From CAZWSX01 sp964636985 (GTDB taxonomy: Bacteria; Planctomycetota; Planctomycetia; Pirellulales; Pirellulaceae): DNA of 64,000 nucleotides. Position numbers and translations under genes: made by a program. The notes beneath the pieces were generated by a model, which was not told the DNA's origin, did not search any database, and saw only the letters and a list, made by a program, of their open reading frames with translations. Shown piece by piece: positions 25,713 through 34,910 of this stretch (position 1 is the first letter of the stretch; every line of letters begins with the position of its first letter). The stretch spans positions 209,133 through 273,132 of the forward strand of contig CAZWSX010000006.1 of the NCBI GenBank assembly GCA_964636985.1. The letters are read 5' to 3'.

Positions 25713-26759
25713 ATGAACGAACTCGACGCCTACGACTTCGACCTTCCTCGAGAACTGATTGCCCAGCAACCCCTGCCGCACCGCGTCGACGCGCGGATGT
25801 TGGTGGTGGATCGTCAGCATAACGAAATCCATCATGCTCACGTCCGCGATTTGCCGGAATACCTTCTTCCCGGCGATGCCCTGGTTCTGAACGAATCGAA
25901 GGTGATTCCTGCCCGGCTGGTCGGGCACCGCGAGCGAACGGGGGCGAAATGGCAGGGGCTGTATCTGGCGTCCGACGCCAGCGGCTTCTGGCAAGTGCTG
26001 GGCAAAACGCGGGCGAATTTGGAGCCAGGCGAGCGGATCATCCTCGATTCGCCCGGCCGCGGCGGCAATCATGCTTTGCGTTTGCTGGTGAAAATGGAAG
26101 GCGGCCTTTGGGCGGCCCGGCCAGAGCCCGATGGGTCGCCCCTGGAAATTCTGCAAAAAGTGGGACGCGTTCCTCTGCCGCCATACATTCGCGACGGCGA
26201 AATGGGAGACGAAGATACCTCGTGGTACCAAACGGTCTACGCCGCGAAACCCGGGTCGGTGGCCGCTCCCACGGCTGGTTTGCATTTCACACCGGCACTT
26301 TTGGATCGGATTGCGAAAGCGGGCGTGCACGTCGCGCGGCTGACACTTCATGTGGGCGTGGGGACGTTCCGTCCGATCACCAGCGAACGGATCGCCGACC
26401 ACGTGATGCACAGCGAATTCTGCGAGATTGACGCCGCGACGGTGGAGGCACTTAAGCACGTCCGCGCGATTGGCCGGCGGATCGTGGCCGTGGGCACCAC
26501 GACTGTTCGCACGCTGGAATCAGCATCGCAAGGTGGAACGCTGGCTCCCTATCGCGGCGAAACATCGATCTTCATTCGCCCCGGTCACGCGTTCCGATCG
26601 GTCGACGCGATGATGACCAATTTTCACTTGCCGCGCAGCACGCTCTTAATCCTGGTGCGGACCTTCGGCGGCGACTCGCTGTTGCGCAAGGCGTACCAGG
26701 TCGCGATCGACGAAGGCTACCGCTTCTACAGCTACGGCGACGCCATGCTGATTATCTAG
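25713..26759 (+). CDS. queA: S-adenosylmethionine:tRNA ribosyltransferase-isomerase
   Basis: Transfers and isomerises the ribosyl moiety of SAM onto 7-aminomethyl-deazaguanine in tRNA, giving epoxyqueuosine. 348 residues, full length. Signature blocks are YDFDLPRELIAQQPLPHRVDAR, GDALVLNESKVIPARL, AAPTAGLHFTPALL, LHVGVGTFRP, and FHLPRSTLLILVRTFGG. The ATG at 25713 (MNELDAYDF) is preferred over the GTG at 25707. A PTPS/QueD-like protein at 40.4 kb may act upstream in queuosine synthesis, though its operon suggests another role. No SD is evident. Confidence 0.96.
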   Translation: MNELDAYDFDLPRELIAQQPLPHRVDARMLVVDRQHNEIHHAHVRDLPEYLLPGDALVLNESKVIPARLVGHRERTGAKWQGLYLASDASGFWQVLGKTRANLEPGERIILDSPGRGGNHALRLLVKMEGGLWAARPEPDGSPLEILQKVGRVPLPPYIRDGEMGDEDTSWYQTVYAAKPGSVAAPTAGLHFTPALLDRIAKAGVHVARLTLHVGVGTFRPITSERIADHVMHSEFCEIDAATVEALKHVRAIGRRIVAVGTTTVRTLESASQGGTLAPYRGETSIFIRPGHAFRSVDAMMTNFHLPRSTLLILVRTFGGDSLLRKAYQVAIDEGYRFYSYGDAMLII

Positions 26760-26774
26760 CTAACGGCGGCGCCC

Positions 26775-28289
26775 TCACTTGGTTTGGAAACGCTTGTTCG
26801 CCCATTCCAGGAAATGCGGAAAGTTGGGCAAGTCGGTGTGACCGCCGTCGTGTTGCCGCCAGGCAAGGTCGCCGTCGAGCACCGATTCGTTCACCTGTGG
26901 CAGCGGCGCGTTTAGATAGTCGTCGCCCCGATTCAGGTCCTTCGCTCCCAGTAATCGAAAGACCGGGCCAGCAGCGATCGTTGCCATGAAGCTGCCGCGC
27001 TGATCCAGCCAGTGGGCATCACCCTTTTCGGGAATCCCATAGCTGATAAACGTCGGCCGCGGAGCGCAAAGAGCGATCAACTCGTGCGAGTCGACCGGCA
27101 AATCCTTGGCCGTCTTTTCGCCGAACTTCGATTCCGCGGCGCCGTACTTCAAAAAGTTTCCGGCCATCCAGTGATATCCACCGGAGCCCGTCAGGTTCTC
27201 GACAGCCTCGCCAAAATTTCGGCGATGGAGTTTCGCACCACCTTCGCCCGACGAACCTACCAGGACCACGGCGAAACGTGGATCAAAGGCCATCGTCACC
27301 AGCGCGGCCTTTCCATAACGAGAGACCCCTTCGATGCCGACCCGCTTGGCGTCGACGGCTGGGTCCGTTTCGAGGTGATCGAGCGTGCGCGAGGCTCCCC
27401 ATCCCCAGGCGCGGAGCGATCCCCAATCGTCGGGCTTGCGGAATTGGCCTTTGTTCGTCACGCCGATGATCCCACGTGTCAGACCAGCCCCATTATCGGG
27501 CTGAATCGATGTCGCCACGAGCGAGCAGTAACCCCAGCCGGCTTTAACGAGATGTTCATTGGGCGACGGGCCCATCGGCGCAAAGGGATTTCGCGGCGGC
27601 GGTGGCGGCGTTTTCGCTTGGCCCTCTTTGGCGGGCTCCTCCTTGGCGGGAGCATCCTTGGGCGCATCTTTAGGTGCTTCCGGGGCTTTGGCGCCGGGAC
27701 GTGGTCCGCGGCCAAATCCTGGGAAGGGACCGAACGTGAACATCATCAGCACTGGGACAGGCCCCGGTGCGTTTTTTGGAACGCCCAACGTCGCCGAGAT
27801 TTTCACTTCGAATTCGGGATGGGCACTGTTGTCGACGACACCCTCCAGTTGCTTCTCGATGACGTCGATGTCGCCGATCTTTCGTTCGGTCGTGGACTTC
27901 ACTTCCCACTTCACGGAAGGAACATCCTTCGGGATTCGGCCGTAGACTTCGCGCTCGAAGTCCTCGATGATCTCGGCGCGACGAGCTTGCCATTGCTCGG
28001 GCGTAGAGACTTTCTCGCCGTTGGCCATCGTGAGAACCTCGGGCAGATCGGGGTAAGGATTGGCCAGTTCTTCCTTGAAGTTGGCGGGATTCGCTCCGTC
28101 GGCCGCTGCATCAAAACCGCGACGCAGCTTAGTGATCCCCAACTGCTCCATCATGTTCTTGTGATCTTTTTGAGTCACCTCTTGCATCAGGGCGAAGCCC
28201 GGCGGCTGTGCCGAGACGGGTTTGGCTAAGCCAAAAACAGCGGCTAAGGCCAGCAAGAGACCTGTCGAGGCGACGATTCGAAGAGTCAT
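26775..28289 (-). CDS. CE15-like glucuronoyl esterase / alpha-beta hydrolase, secreted
   Basis: 504 residues with a signal peptide (MTLRIVASTGLLLALAAVFGLAKPVSAQ). The catalytic core resembles carbohydrate esterase family 15: nucleophile motif GVSRYGKAAL, the acid-region GGYHWMAGNF, LIALCAPRPTFISYG and the catalytic histidine in HDGGHTDLPNF. CE15 enzymes cleave ester bonds between lignin and glucuronoxylan, though many bacterial members act on other uronate esters. An unusual alanine/proline/lysine linker (APKDAPKDAPAKEEPAK region) interrupts the core. An upstream GTG at 28301 is possible. Located downstream of aldose epimerase on the same strand. Confidence 0.8.
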   Translation of the reverse strand: MTLRIVASTGLLLALAAVFGLAKPVSAQPPGFALMQEVTQKDHKNMMEQLGITKLRRGFDAAADGANPANFKEELANPYPDLPEVLTMANGEKVSTPEQWQARRAEIIEDFEREVYGRIPKDVPSVKWEVKSTTERKIGDIDVIEKQLEGVVDNSAHPEFEVKISATLGVPKNAPGPVPVLMMFTFGPFPGFGRGPRPGAKAPEAPKDAPKDAPAKEEPAKEGQAKTPPPPPRNPFAPMGPSPNEHLVKAGWGYCSLVATSIQPDNGAGLTRGIIGVTNKGQFRKPDDWGSLRAWGWGASRTLDHLETDPAVDAKRVGIEGVSRYGKAALVTMAFDPRFAVVLVGSSGEGGAKLHRRNFGEAVENLTGSGGYHWMAGNFLKYGAAESKFGEKTAKDLPVDSHELIALCAPRPTFISYGIPEKGDAHWLDQRGSFMATIAAGPVFRLLGAKDLNRGDDYLNAPLPQVNESVLDGDLAWRQHDGGHTDLPNFPHFLEWANKRFQTK

Positions 28290-28329
28290 GGAGGTACCCA
28301 CTTGGAAAGAGGTCGGCGACCACCGTGAT

Positions 28330-29277
28330 TCAGTCCAGTCGAACCTCCATCGTGTACTTGATGGATTCGCCTGGGCTGAGAACTTGCATTCCGGTGGAGA
28401 TACCGCGGCTTTCGAGTTCGAAGAAATCGGGACAGCAACTGTACGGTTCGATGCAAACCGACTGCCGTGTGTCCGGGGTAAACACCACGCATTCCCGGAA
28501 GTTTCGATCCCATGTGACCGTTGTTCGCAGCCCAGAGCCGGGGTCGAAAACCGTTCCCGAAGCCCAATCGCCGTGAAAATCGAGTTCCGTGAAGACGTTG
28601 TCGATCCTCAGGTTGCCAAAGTGGATTCCCTCGCGGTACAGCTTCGCGCTGGGGTTGTCGATAATCTTGCCCGTCGGAAGCGTGCTCTGCAGCTCCCACT
28701 CCTGTGAAACGGGAAAACTGACCAAACAAGCATCGGCCTTGGACCCGCCCACTGGCACACGAAAATACGGATGCGTCCCAAATCCAAAGGGAAGGGGGCT
28801 CGAGCCAGGATTGTCGATGACATAGGTGCCACGAAGCGTCGATCCATCGACCTCGTACGTCGCGCGAATTCGATAATCCCCTGGCCACCGGGCGAGGGTC
28901 TCCGGCGCGTCGACCGAACCGTGGAATTCGCCCGTCACGTGCAACGGCGTGTGTTCGACCACCCGCCACGGCCGCGAATTGCAAAAACCGTGGATCGCAT
29001 TGCCACCGTGACTTGGCGAGCCTTCCAGCTTGTAGCTTTTCCCTTGCCACGTGTAGGCGGCGCCGCGGATGCGTCCGGGAAAGGGAAATAGGAGAGGAAT
29101 GCCCGAACGAGTGGGGCGCGTCTCACCTCTCTCGAAACCAGGGTCGGCGTAAAGCGTTTCGATCACTCGCTTACTGTGAGGAACGACAAAGCTGAAGCAA
29201 TTGAAGCCTACCGTGGGGGCGATCTTAGCGGTGGCGCCCGACGTAGGGTCGGTAATTTCGACGACTGAAAGAGCCAT
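28330..29277 (-). CDS. Aldose 1-epimerase family protein
   Basis: 315 residues of the galactose-mutarotase-like fold. Motifs include SGIPLLFPFPGRIRGAAYTW, HGGNAIHGFCNSRPW (catalytic histidine region), GFGTHPYFRVP and a C-terminal CVVFTPDTRQSVCIEPYSCC with the conserved glutamate. No signal peptide, so it is cytosolic. It would interconvert sugar anomers or be a related hexose-6-phosphate epimerase; the exact substrate is uncertain. It sits between the DUF3137 gene (25 bases upstream) and the CE15 esterase (40 bases downstream), all minus strand. Confidence 0.9.
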   Translation of the reverse strand: MALSVVEITDPTSGATAKIAPTVGFNCFSFVVPHSKRVIETLYADPGFERGETRPTRSGIPLLFPFPGRIRGAAYTWQGKSYKLEGSPSHGGNAIHGFCNSRPWRVVEHTPLHVTGEFHGSVDAPETLARWPGDYRIRATYEVDGSTLRGTYVIDNPGSSPLPFGFGTHPYFRVPVGGSKADACLVSFPVSQEWELQSTLPTGKIIDNPSAKLYREGIHFGNLRIDNVFTELDFHGDWASGTVFDPGSGLRTTVTWDRNFRECVVFTPDTRQSVCIEPYSCCPDFFELESRGISTGMQVLSPGESIKYTMEVRLD

Positions 29278-29302
29278 GAGTCCGTTCGTTTCACGTGCGT
29301 AA

Positions 29303-30283
29303 CTATTGTTTTGTCCAGATCCGCACGTTTAATCCTAACTCCTCGACGATTCCAGCACAGCCGACCACCTGCTGGTAGAAAGTCCGCAGGTAATTCGGAT
29401 CAGCAAGACTGGCGTTGAACTGCGGTTCGAAAAGATTCTGCGTGCTGGGAACCGCGATAAACATCCGCGAATAAGCGAACGAAAATTGAACCGGCGTGCC
29501 AAAGGCCTTCTTCATGTCGAGCATCTTCCGCATCATGCCAGGGCTCAAGATGTAGCGGGCCTCGACTTGATCGGTAGCAGTGACGGCAAACTCCCGTTCG
29601 AACTCGGGGTCTTCCAGCTGAATCAACTCGTTGCCGGAAAAGATGGGCTGCTGGAACATCCGTCCGAAATTCCCAAAAGCTTTTTCGGCGACGTCGGTCC
29701 GTACGAACGTCTTGCCATGAAAAAACTTGTGGAAGTCGGCCGAAATGAATAGCCCGCGAAAGATCGTGTGCCAGTGCGTCGTCTTGTTCCCTTTGCTGTC
29801 GGTCGACTCGGTTTTGTATTCGGTATGCATTTCCGACATGCGAACTTCGGTCTCGCCGATCCGGCCGTACATCAAGTCTTCGCCTTGCCAGCGATCGACG
29901 CCTGTCGTGTAGAGTTCGCTCGCCATGTACTCTTCGAGTGTGATGCTGGCGGTGGGCTCGTAGTGCAGGTCCTGGGCAATGCTCCCCACCATGTTCCGAA
30001 TGAACTGCGACTTGAAGGCCTCGCGATACTCATTCCACGGCCGTGCGACAAAGATGTAGGAAACGGTGGCTCCTGAAATGAGGCCGATGACTCCTAGAAC
30101 GATCGCCGCTGCCAGCGATCCCGCTCCCCAGCTCATGAGCGCGAGCACCACGCCGGCGGCAACGGCGCCGGCGGTCCCCATCCAGCCTTTTTTGTACCGG
30201 GCATAGAGCTTGGCCCGCCGCTCTTCGAGCGGGCCAAGTATCGACATCATCTGCGGGGCAATACTCTCGAAGGTGGGCGGCAT
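29303..30283 (-). CDS. DUF3137 domain membrane protein
   Basis: 326 residues with two adjacent transmembrane helices (about 35-78) and a large soluble domain whose sequence (YMASELYTTGVDRWQGEDLMYGRIG, FRGLFISADFHKFFHGKTFV, FSFAYSRMFIAVPS) matches DUF3137, a family repeatedly found beside LemA. It probably acts at the cytoplasmic membrane; the molecular function is not known. LemA lies 58 bases upstream on the same strand, giving the common LemA-DUF3137 pair, which supports the family call. Confidence 0.87.
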   Translation of the reverse strand: MPPTFESIAPQMMSILGPLEERRAKLYARYKKGWMGTAGAVAAGVVLALMSWGAGSLAAAIVLGVIGLISGATVSYIFVARPWNEYREAFKSQFIRNMVGSIAQDLHYEPTASITLEEYMASELYTTGVDRWQGEDLMYGRIGETEVRMSEMHTEYKTESTDSKGNKTTHWHTIFRGLFISADFHKFFHGKTFVRTDVAEKAFGNFGRMFQQPIFSGNELIQLEDPEFEREFAVTATDQVEARYILSPGMMRKMLDMKKAFGTPVQFSFAYSRMFIAVPSTQNLFEPQFNASLADPNYLRTFYQQVVGCAGIVEELGLNVRIWTKQ

Positions 30284-30341
30284 AGTGGGCTGCGGTGCTC
30301 GAAGAGATTCCAGTCAGGAATGAACAACCGATGGTTTGCCG

Positions 30342-30929
30342 CTACTTGAACATTCCGCCCACGTCTACCGGACCACGCTCTTTTTCCGAGATCTCAAAAA
30401 ACGCCTTACGCTGGAAGTTGAGCATCCCAGCGATGATGTTGCTGGGGACCTGGTCGAGGCAGTTGTTGTAGGCGAGTACCGCCGCATTGAAGGCGCGCCG
30501 TGTAGCCGAGATTTGCTCCTCGACTTCGTTCAATGTCGCCTGCAACTGGAGAAAGTTCGTGTTTGCCTTGAGGTCCGGATAGTTTTCGACGGCGACTCGC
30601 AATTGCCCCAGCGCGCCGCTCAGTTGGCCTTCGGCAGCCATTCGCTCTGCCGATCCAGGCGGAGCCGACGTGGCACTGTTTCGCAAGGCCGTGATCCGCT
30701 CGAGCAGGCCCGCTTCGTGCTGCATGTATTGCTTGACGGTGGCGACCACGTTGGGAATCAGATCGGCACGTTTCTTCAGCATCACGTCGATCGAACTGAA
30801 GGCGTTATCGACGGCGTTTCGGCATCCGACAACGTTGTTGTACAAGACGGCGAATGCGATCAGCCCCACAGCGACGACGGCGCAAAGCCCCATCAACACT
30901 ACCGCGATGCCACCACCCATATACTTCAA
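30342..30929 (-). CDS. lemA: LemA family protein
   Basis: 195 residues. One N-terminal transmembrane helix (GGGIAVVLMGLCAVVAVGLIAF region) precedes the LemA helical bundle with NNVVGCRNAVDNAFSSIDVM, KKRADLIPNVVATVKQYM and FNAAVLAYNNCLDQVPSNII, all diagnostic. LemA proteins are membrane-anchored helical bundles of unclear role, often linked to membrane stress or protease systems. Followed by DUF3137 on the same strand. The length matches the family (about 185-200). Confidence 0.95.
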   Translation of the reverse strand: MKYMGGGIAVVLMGLCAVVAVGLIAFAVLYNNVVGCRNAVDNAFSSIDVMLKKRADLIPNVVATVKQYMQHEAGLLERITALRNSATSAPPGSAERMAAEGQLSGALGQLRVAVENYPDLKANTNFLQLQATLNEVEEQISATRRAFNAAVLAYNNCLDQVPSNIIAGMLNFQRKAFFEISEKERGPVDVGGMFK

Positions 30930-31037
30930 TCTCCTGGAGGGAAAATGGTTGTCAAAACGATATCAGGTATTCGCAGGCCTTGCGCCAGTATTCGCTTAAT
31001 GTCTTTCGATCAGGCGGCACCACCACCGTCCTAAAGA

Positions 31038-32027
31038 TTAAAAAGCCGCGAATTGGGGCCAAGAAACGGCCAATCGCTCCTTCAGGGGGTAATGGGAGTT
31101 GGCTGTCTTCTGTCGCCGTTGCGACGCGTGGAGGCGGTCGAGGCTCGTCGTCATCAGGACGACAATGACCACGAAGTAGCCCATCACGCGAATCGCCAGG
31201 ATGCGGCGGTCGTCGCCGAAAACAATTTGCCCCAAGTCTTGCATCATCATGAGTGCCAGGATCACCGAGACGAGCAGAGCCCCGGCGGCGATCCAATCGC
31301 TGCCCAGTAGCAACGGCTGCTCGCTGGCGGAGAGGGTCGTGAACAGCCACAATCCCGCCAACATCTGAAGCAGAGTTGGACCCAGCGCGAGCCAGCCACC
31401 TGCTTGCCGCAGAACGCGGAGTTGCTTTTCCTCCGCTTGTTCTCGTTCGTGACGCAGAACGAAACCAAGAATGCAGACACCCGTCGACGCGATCGCAGCC
31501 AGGATAAAGTGAACCGTCCGCGCCAGAATGGTAGGCGTCCACATCAACTCGAGAAAGGCTTTTCCGCGGAGGGCCACTTCACTGGGTTCCGCCCGGCCTG
31601 CCTCGACAGCGGCGATGCTCATCAAAGGTGGGAAGTGGTACATGAGGTTCGTGAACGCCAGCAGAATTACCCACGTTCGCCAGCCCCAGCGGCTGGGAGG
31701 TTTATCGATCGAAGGAGGAAAGGCTACCAAGATTCCGGTGAGGAGCAGTGAGAACGCGAACTCGCCAATGCCCCAGGCCATTTTCCAGCCAAGGCGGTGG
31801 GTCCACACGTGGGCGTAATTGGCGTTCCAATGGGCCCAACCCAGAAGCAAGCCAAACTGCACGCCGAGCAACAATCCGCCCAGCGACCAGATCATCATTT
31901 TGCGACTGGCTTTGGCCGCCAACGGAGTGCCGCGGCGATGCCATTCGTCCAAGACCAGGCACGCCAAAGGTCCGGCTGCACCCACGTTCATGCACAGCAA
32001 ATGTCCGGCCAGCAACAAACTCGTCAT
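31038..32027 (-). CDS. Multipass membrane protein, unrecognised
   Basis: 329 residues with about eight hydrophobic helices. Histidines placed near helix ends (LLLAGHLLCMNVGAAGPL, NLMYHFPPLMSIAAVE, RTVHFILAAIASTGVCILGF) and conserved arginines recall heme-binding cytochrome subunits such as cytochrome bd subunit I, but I cannot confirm that. No signal peptide. It is transcribed divergently from the GT2 gene and 108 bases ahead of lemA on the same strand. It could be an unassigned respiratory or transport protein. Confidence 0.7.
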   Translation of the reverse strand: MTSLLLAGHLLCMNVGAAGPLACLVLDEWHRRGTPLAAKASRKMMIWSLGGLLLGVQFGLLLGWAHWNANYAHVWTHRLGWKMAWGIGEFAFSLLLTGILVAFPPSIDKPPSRWGWRTWVILLAFTNLMYHFPPLMSIAAVEAGRAEPSEVALRGKAFLELMWTPTILARTVHFILAAIASTGVCILGFVLRHEREQAEEKQLRVLRQAGGWLALGPTLLQMLAGLWLFTTLSASEQPLLLGSDWIAAGALLVSVILALMMMQDLGQIVFGDDRRILAIRVMGYFVVIVVLMTTSLDRLHASQRRQKTANSHYPLKERLAVSWPQFAAF

Positions 32028-32233
32028 GCGTAGCGCTACCTCGATCCATAAGGCCCCACATTACGCCGGGGCATTTCTTCCCTACAATCGTCGCGAGCGG
32101 CATCCCATGGTCGTAACCGGCCCTTGAGTCTTGGCCCGCCTGAAAGTCCGTCGAATCGGTCCGGCTAAAATGCAAGTGGACCGAGTCGACTGGCAAGTTT
32201 ACCTCGCACTCGAAGAGAATCGTACCCGAACCG

Positions 32234-33217
32234 ATGTTGATTTCGCTCGTCATCCCCGTCTTTAACGAATGCGACAGCCTTCGCCCGTTGTGGGATGAGA
32301 TTACGGTCGCAGCCAAGGCTAACGCGCTCGATATCGAGGCGATCTTCGTCGACGACGGTTCACGTGATGACTCGTGGAAGACGATCACCGAGTTGGCCGC
32401 GAGCGATCCGCGCGTGCGCGGCATTCGCTTTCGCCGCAACTTCGGCAAGGCCGCGGCACTCTCGGCGGGCTTTGAAGCCGTTCGCGGTGAACTCGTCTTT
32501 ACGCTTGATGCCGATTTGCAAGACGACCCGAGGGAGTTCCCCCGGTTCATCGCCGAAATCGAAAAGGGGAAAGACGTTGTCAGCGGCTGGAAGCAAACCC
32601 GGCTCGATCCGTGGCACAAGGTCTGGCCATCGAAAGTATTCAATGCGCTGGTAGGTTGGATGACAGGCGTCAAGTTGCACGACCACAACTGCGGTTTCAA
32701 GTGCTACCGCCGCGAGGTCCTCTCGGAGATCCGTCTTTATGGCGAGATGCACCGGTTTGTTCCTGTGCTGGCCCACGCGCGCGGCTTTGTCGTGGGCGAG
32801 ATTCCCGTCCATCATCGACCGCGGCAGCACGGCGTTTCCAAATACGGCTTCGAGCGATTCGTGAAGGGATTTCTCGATTTGCTCACCGTCCGCTTCCTGA
32901 CAGGCTACAGCCAGCGGCCGCAACACCTTTTGGGAACGCTGGGTTTGCTGTCGTTTGCCATCGGCAGTATTGGGATGACATTCCTCACGGGCACGTGGAT
33001 TTTCGCCCAGATGTTTCCGGCGTGGAACCTAGATCCGCTGCATAAACGTCCGGCCCTACTTTATTCGGTCGCCGCACTCTTGCTGGGAGCGCAGTTGTTA
33101 TCAATGGGCATCCTCGCGGAATTGATTGCCGCGCAGACAGGTAATCGAGCCCACCAGTTTTCGATCCGTGAGACGACCAAACCAAATGAGTCCCAGCCAG
33201 GCGGGGACGCGATGTGA
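32234..33217 (+). CDS. Polyprenyl-phosphate glycosyltransferase, GT2 (DPM/GtrB-like)
   Basis: 327 residues. The GT-A domain (1-230) has SLVIPVFNECDSL, FVDDGSRDDSW, RNFGKAAALSAGF and the metal-binding DADLQDDP, typical of dolichol/undecaprenyl-phosphate sugar synthases. Two C-terminal hydrophobic helices (about 240-300) anchor it, as in GtrB/ArnC. It likely loads a sugar onto undecaprenyl phosphate for the membrane glycosyltransferase encoded next, whose GTG start overlaps this stop (GTGA). Acceptor glycan unknown. Confidence 0.92.
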   Translation: MLISLVIPVFNECDSLRPLWDEITVAAKANALDIEAIFVDDGSRDDSWKTITELAASDPRVRGIRFRRNFGKAAALSAGFEAVRGELVFTLDADLQDDPREFPRFIAEIEKGKDVVSGWKQTRLDPWHKVWPSKVFNALVGWMTGVKLHDHNCGFKCYRREVLSEIRLYGEMHRFVPVLAHARGFVVGEIPVHHRPRQHGVSKYGFERFVKGFLDLLTVRFLTGYSQRPQHLLGTLGLLSFAIGSIGMTFLTGTWIFAQMFPAWNLDPLHKRPALLYSVAALLLGAQLLSMGILAELIAAQTGNRAHQFSIRETTKPNESQPGGDAM

Positions 33218-34905
33218 GTGCCGATTCTTCTGTCGACAATACAACGTCCCTGCGACGTCAGCTTTACGTCCTGATTGCGGTGGCCGCGCTGTGCGGCGTG
33301 TTGGGGCGGATTTACACGTTTCGCACGCCGGGTGTAAAGGATCGTCCAACTCCGTTTCTCAGTGCCAACGATCGCAGCCGCTGGTGCACGATCGTTTCGC
33401 TGGTCGACTACGGAACGTACGCGATCGACGCGGTTGCCTTCGAACCCGAAACAGGCAAACGCCGCGCCGGGTTTCACACGATCGACATGGTCCGCCATCG
33501 CGGAACCGATGGACAAGACCACTACTATTCGAGCAAGCCAGTCTTGATGCCGACCTTATTGGCCGGAATCTATGCCGTAGTCAAATTGGCGACCGGCGCC
33601 ACGTTGTTCAGTCACCCGTTCTACGTGGGGAATATTGTCACCACGCTGGCCAACCTTCCGGCGATCCTTGGGTTTCTGGTTTGCATCGCGTGGTGGCTGG
33701 AAGAGTACGGCCGCACCAGTTGGGGCCGGCTAACACTGATGGTTTGCGCGGCCTTCGGCACGTTCCTGACCACGTTCGCGATCTGCCTGAACAATCACCT
33801 TCACGGCGCCGTGTTCGCGATTGCGACGGTGACTATTGCCCAACAGATTCGTCGAAATCCAGCGACCGCCTCGCCGTGGCAATTTGCCCTCACCGGTTTC
33901 TTTGCGGCGATGGCCTTTGCAAACGAGTTGCCCGCGCTTGCCTTGCTGGTCTTAATTGCATTGGCCTTGCTAGTTGCTGATCTCAAGCGAACGTTGCTCT
34001 GTTTTGTTCCGGCGGTGAGCGTCGTTTTGCTGGCGATGGTCGGCTTGAATTGGTACGCCCATGGCGATTTTCGACCGCCGTATAGCCACCGCAATGTTGG
34101 TACGAAGTTGGCAGACCTGCCTCTTTCGGCTACTGCTTTTTCAGAAGCAACCGATGACGCCAAACGCGACGTTGTTTCGAAAACCGTCGACTCCGCGAAG
34201 GTTTCGGTTGGTGAGGGATGGCTGGTGGTGCCTGCTCGCAAGAATGGTCGCTGGGTAATTGCCGATGCCTCTGACGAACGGCGTTACGCGATTGCGCCGC
34301 AAAGCGATGCGAAGGCGAGTTTCTTGGTCGGAATCTGGCGCGCGGTATTCGGAAAGCCCACGCCGCCATCCGACGAATCACTAGCGTTGTTTGCCTGGGA
34401 CGACTGGTACGACTACGCCGGGACCTACTGGACCGACGAAAACGTCCAGGGAGTCGACAAAGGAGAAAAGAGCCGCGCTGTGTATGCGCTCCATGTGTTC
34501 CTGGGCCACCACGGGCTGTTTAGCCTGAGTCCGTTTTGGATCTTGGCCGTAGTGGGTGGGGCCGTCGCCATTGGGCGACGAACCGAACTAGCGCCGGCCG
34601 CGTGGCTGGGGTTCTTGTTGACGGGCGCTTGCCTATTCTTTTTCGTACTCGTCGTGCGCGAGGAAGATCGCAACTACGGCGGAGTCACCAACGGCTTGCG
34701 TTGGCTGTTCTGGCTGATTCCGCTGTGGCTGGTGATGGCAATTCCCGCTGTCGACTGGCTGGCCGAGAAATGGTGGGGCAGGGGGCTCGTACTCGTGTTG
34801 CTGGCCGTGAATATCTTTTCGGCGTCGTATGGCCCGCTGAATCCGTGGAGTCATCCATGGCTGTTCCACTATTGGGAACAGCTGGGGTGGATCAACTACC
34901 AGTAG
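33214..34905 (+). CDS. Multipass membrane glycosyltransferase-like protein (GT-C/ArnT type)
   Basis: 563 residues, roughly ten transmembrane helices. The first external loop carries NDRSRWCTIVSLVDYGTYAID and YYSSKPVLMPTLLAGIYAV, a layout seen in GT39/GT83-type GT-C enzymes where acidic residues bind the polyprenyl-phosphate sugar. The large central loop (about residues 280-410) is periplasmic. It shares a four-base overlap with the upstream GT2 gene, which would provide its lipid-linked donor. The acceptor (protein, lipid or glycan) is not known. The GTG start is accepted because of the overlap. Confidence 0.75.
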   Translation: MSADSSVDNTTSLRRQLYVLIAVAALCGVLGRIYTFRTPGVKDRPTPFLSANDRSRWCTIVSLVDYGTYAIDAVAFEPETGKRRAGFHTIDMVRHRGTDGQDHYYSSKPVLMPTLLAGIYAVVKLATGATLFSHPFYVGNIVTTLANLPAILGFLVCIAWWLEEYGRTSWGRLTLMVCAAFGTFLTTFAICLNNHLHGAVFAIATVTIAQQIRRNPATASPWQFALTGFFAAMAFANELPALALLVLIALALLVADLKRTLLCFVPAVSVVLLAMVGLNWYAHGDFRPPYSHRNVGTKLADLPLSATAFSEATDDAKRDVVSKTVDSAKVSVGEGWLVVPARKNGRWVIADASDERRYAIAPQSDAKASFLVGIWRAVFGKPTPPSDESLALFAWDDWYDYAGTYWTDENVQGVDKGEKSRAVYALHVFLGHHGLFSLSPFWILAVVGGAVAIGRRTELAPAAWLGFLLTGACLFFFVLVVREEDRNYGGVTNGLRWLFWLIPLWLVMAIPAVDWLAEKWWGRGLVLVLLAVNIFSASYGPLNPWSHPWLFHYWEQLGWINYQ

Positions 34906-34910
34906 CGCGG

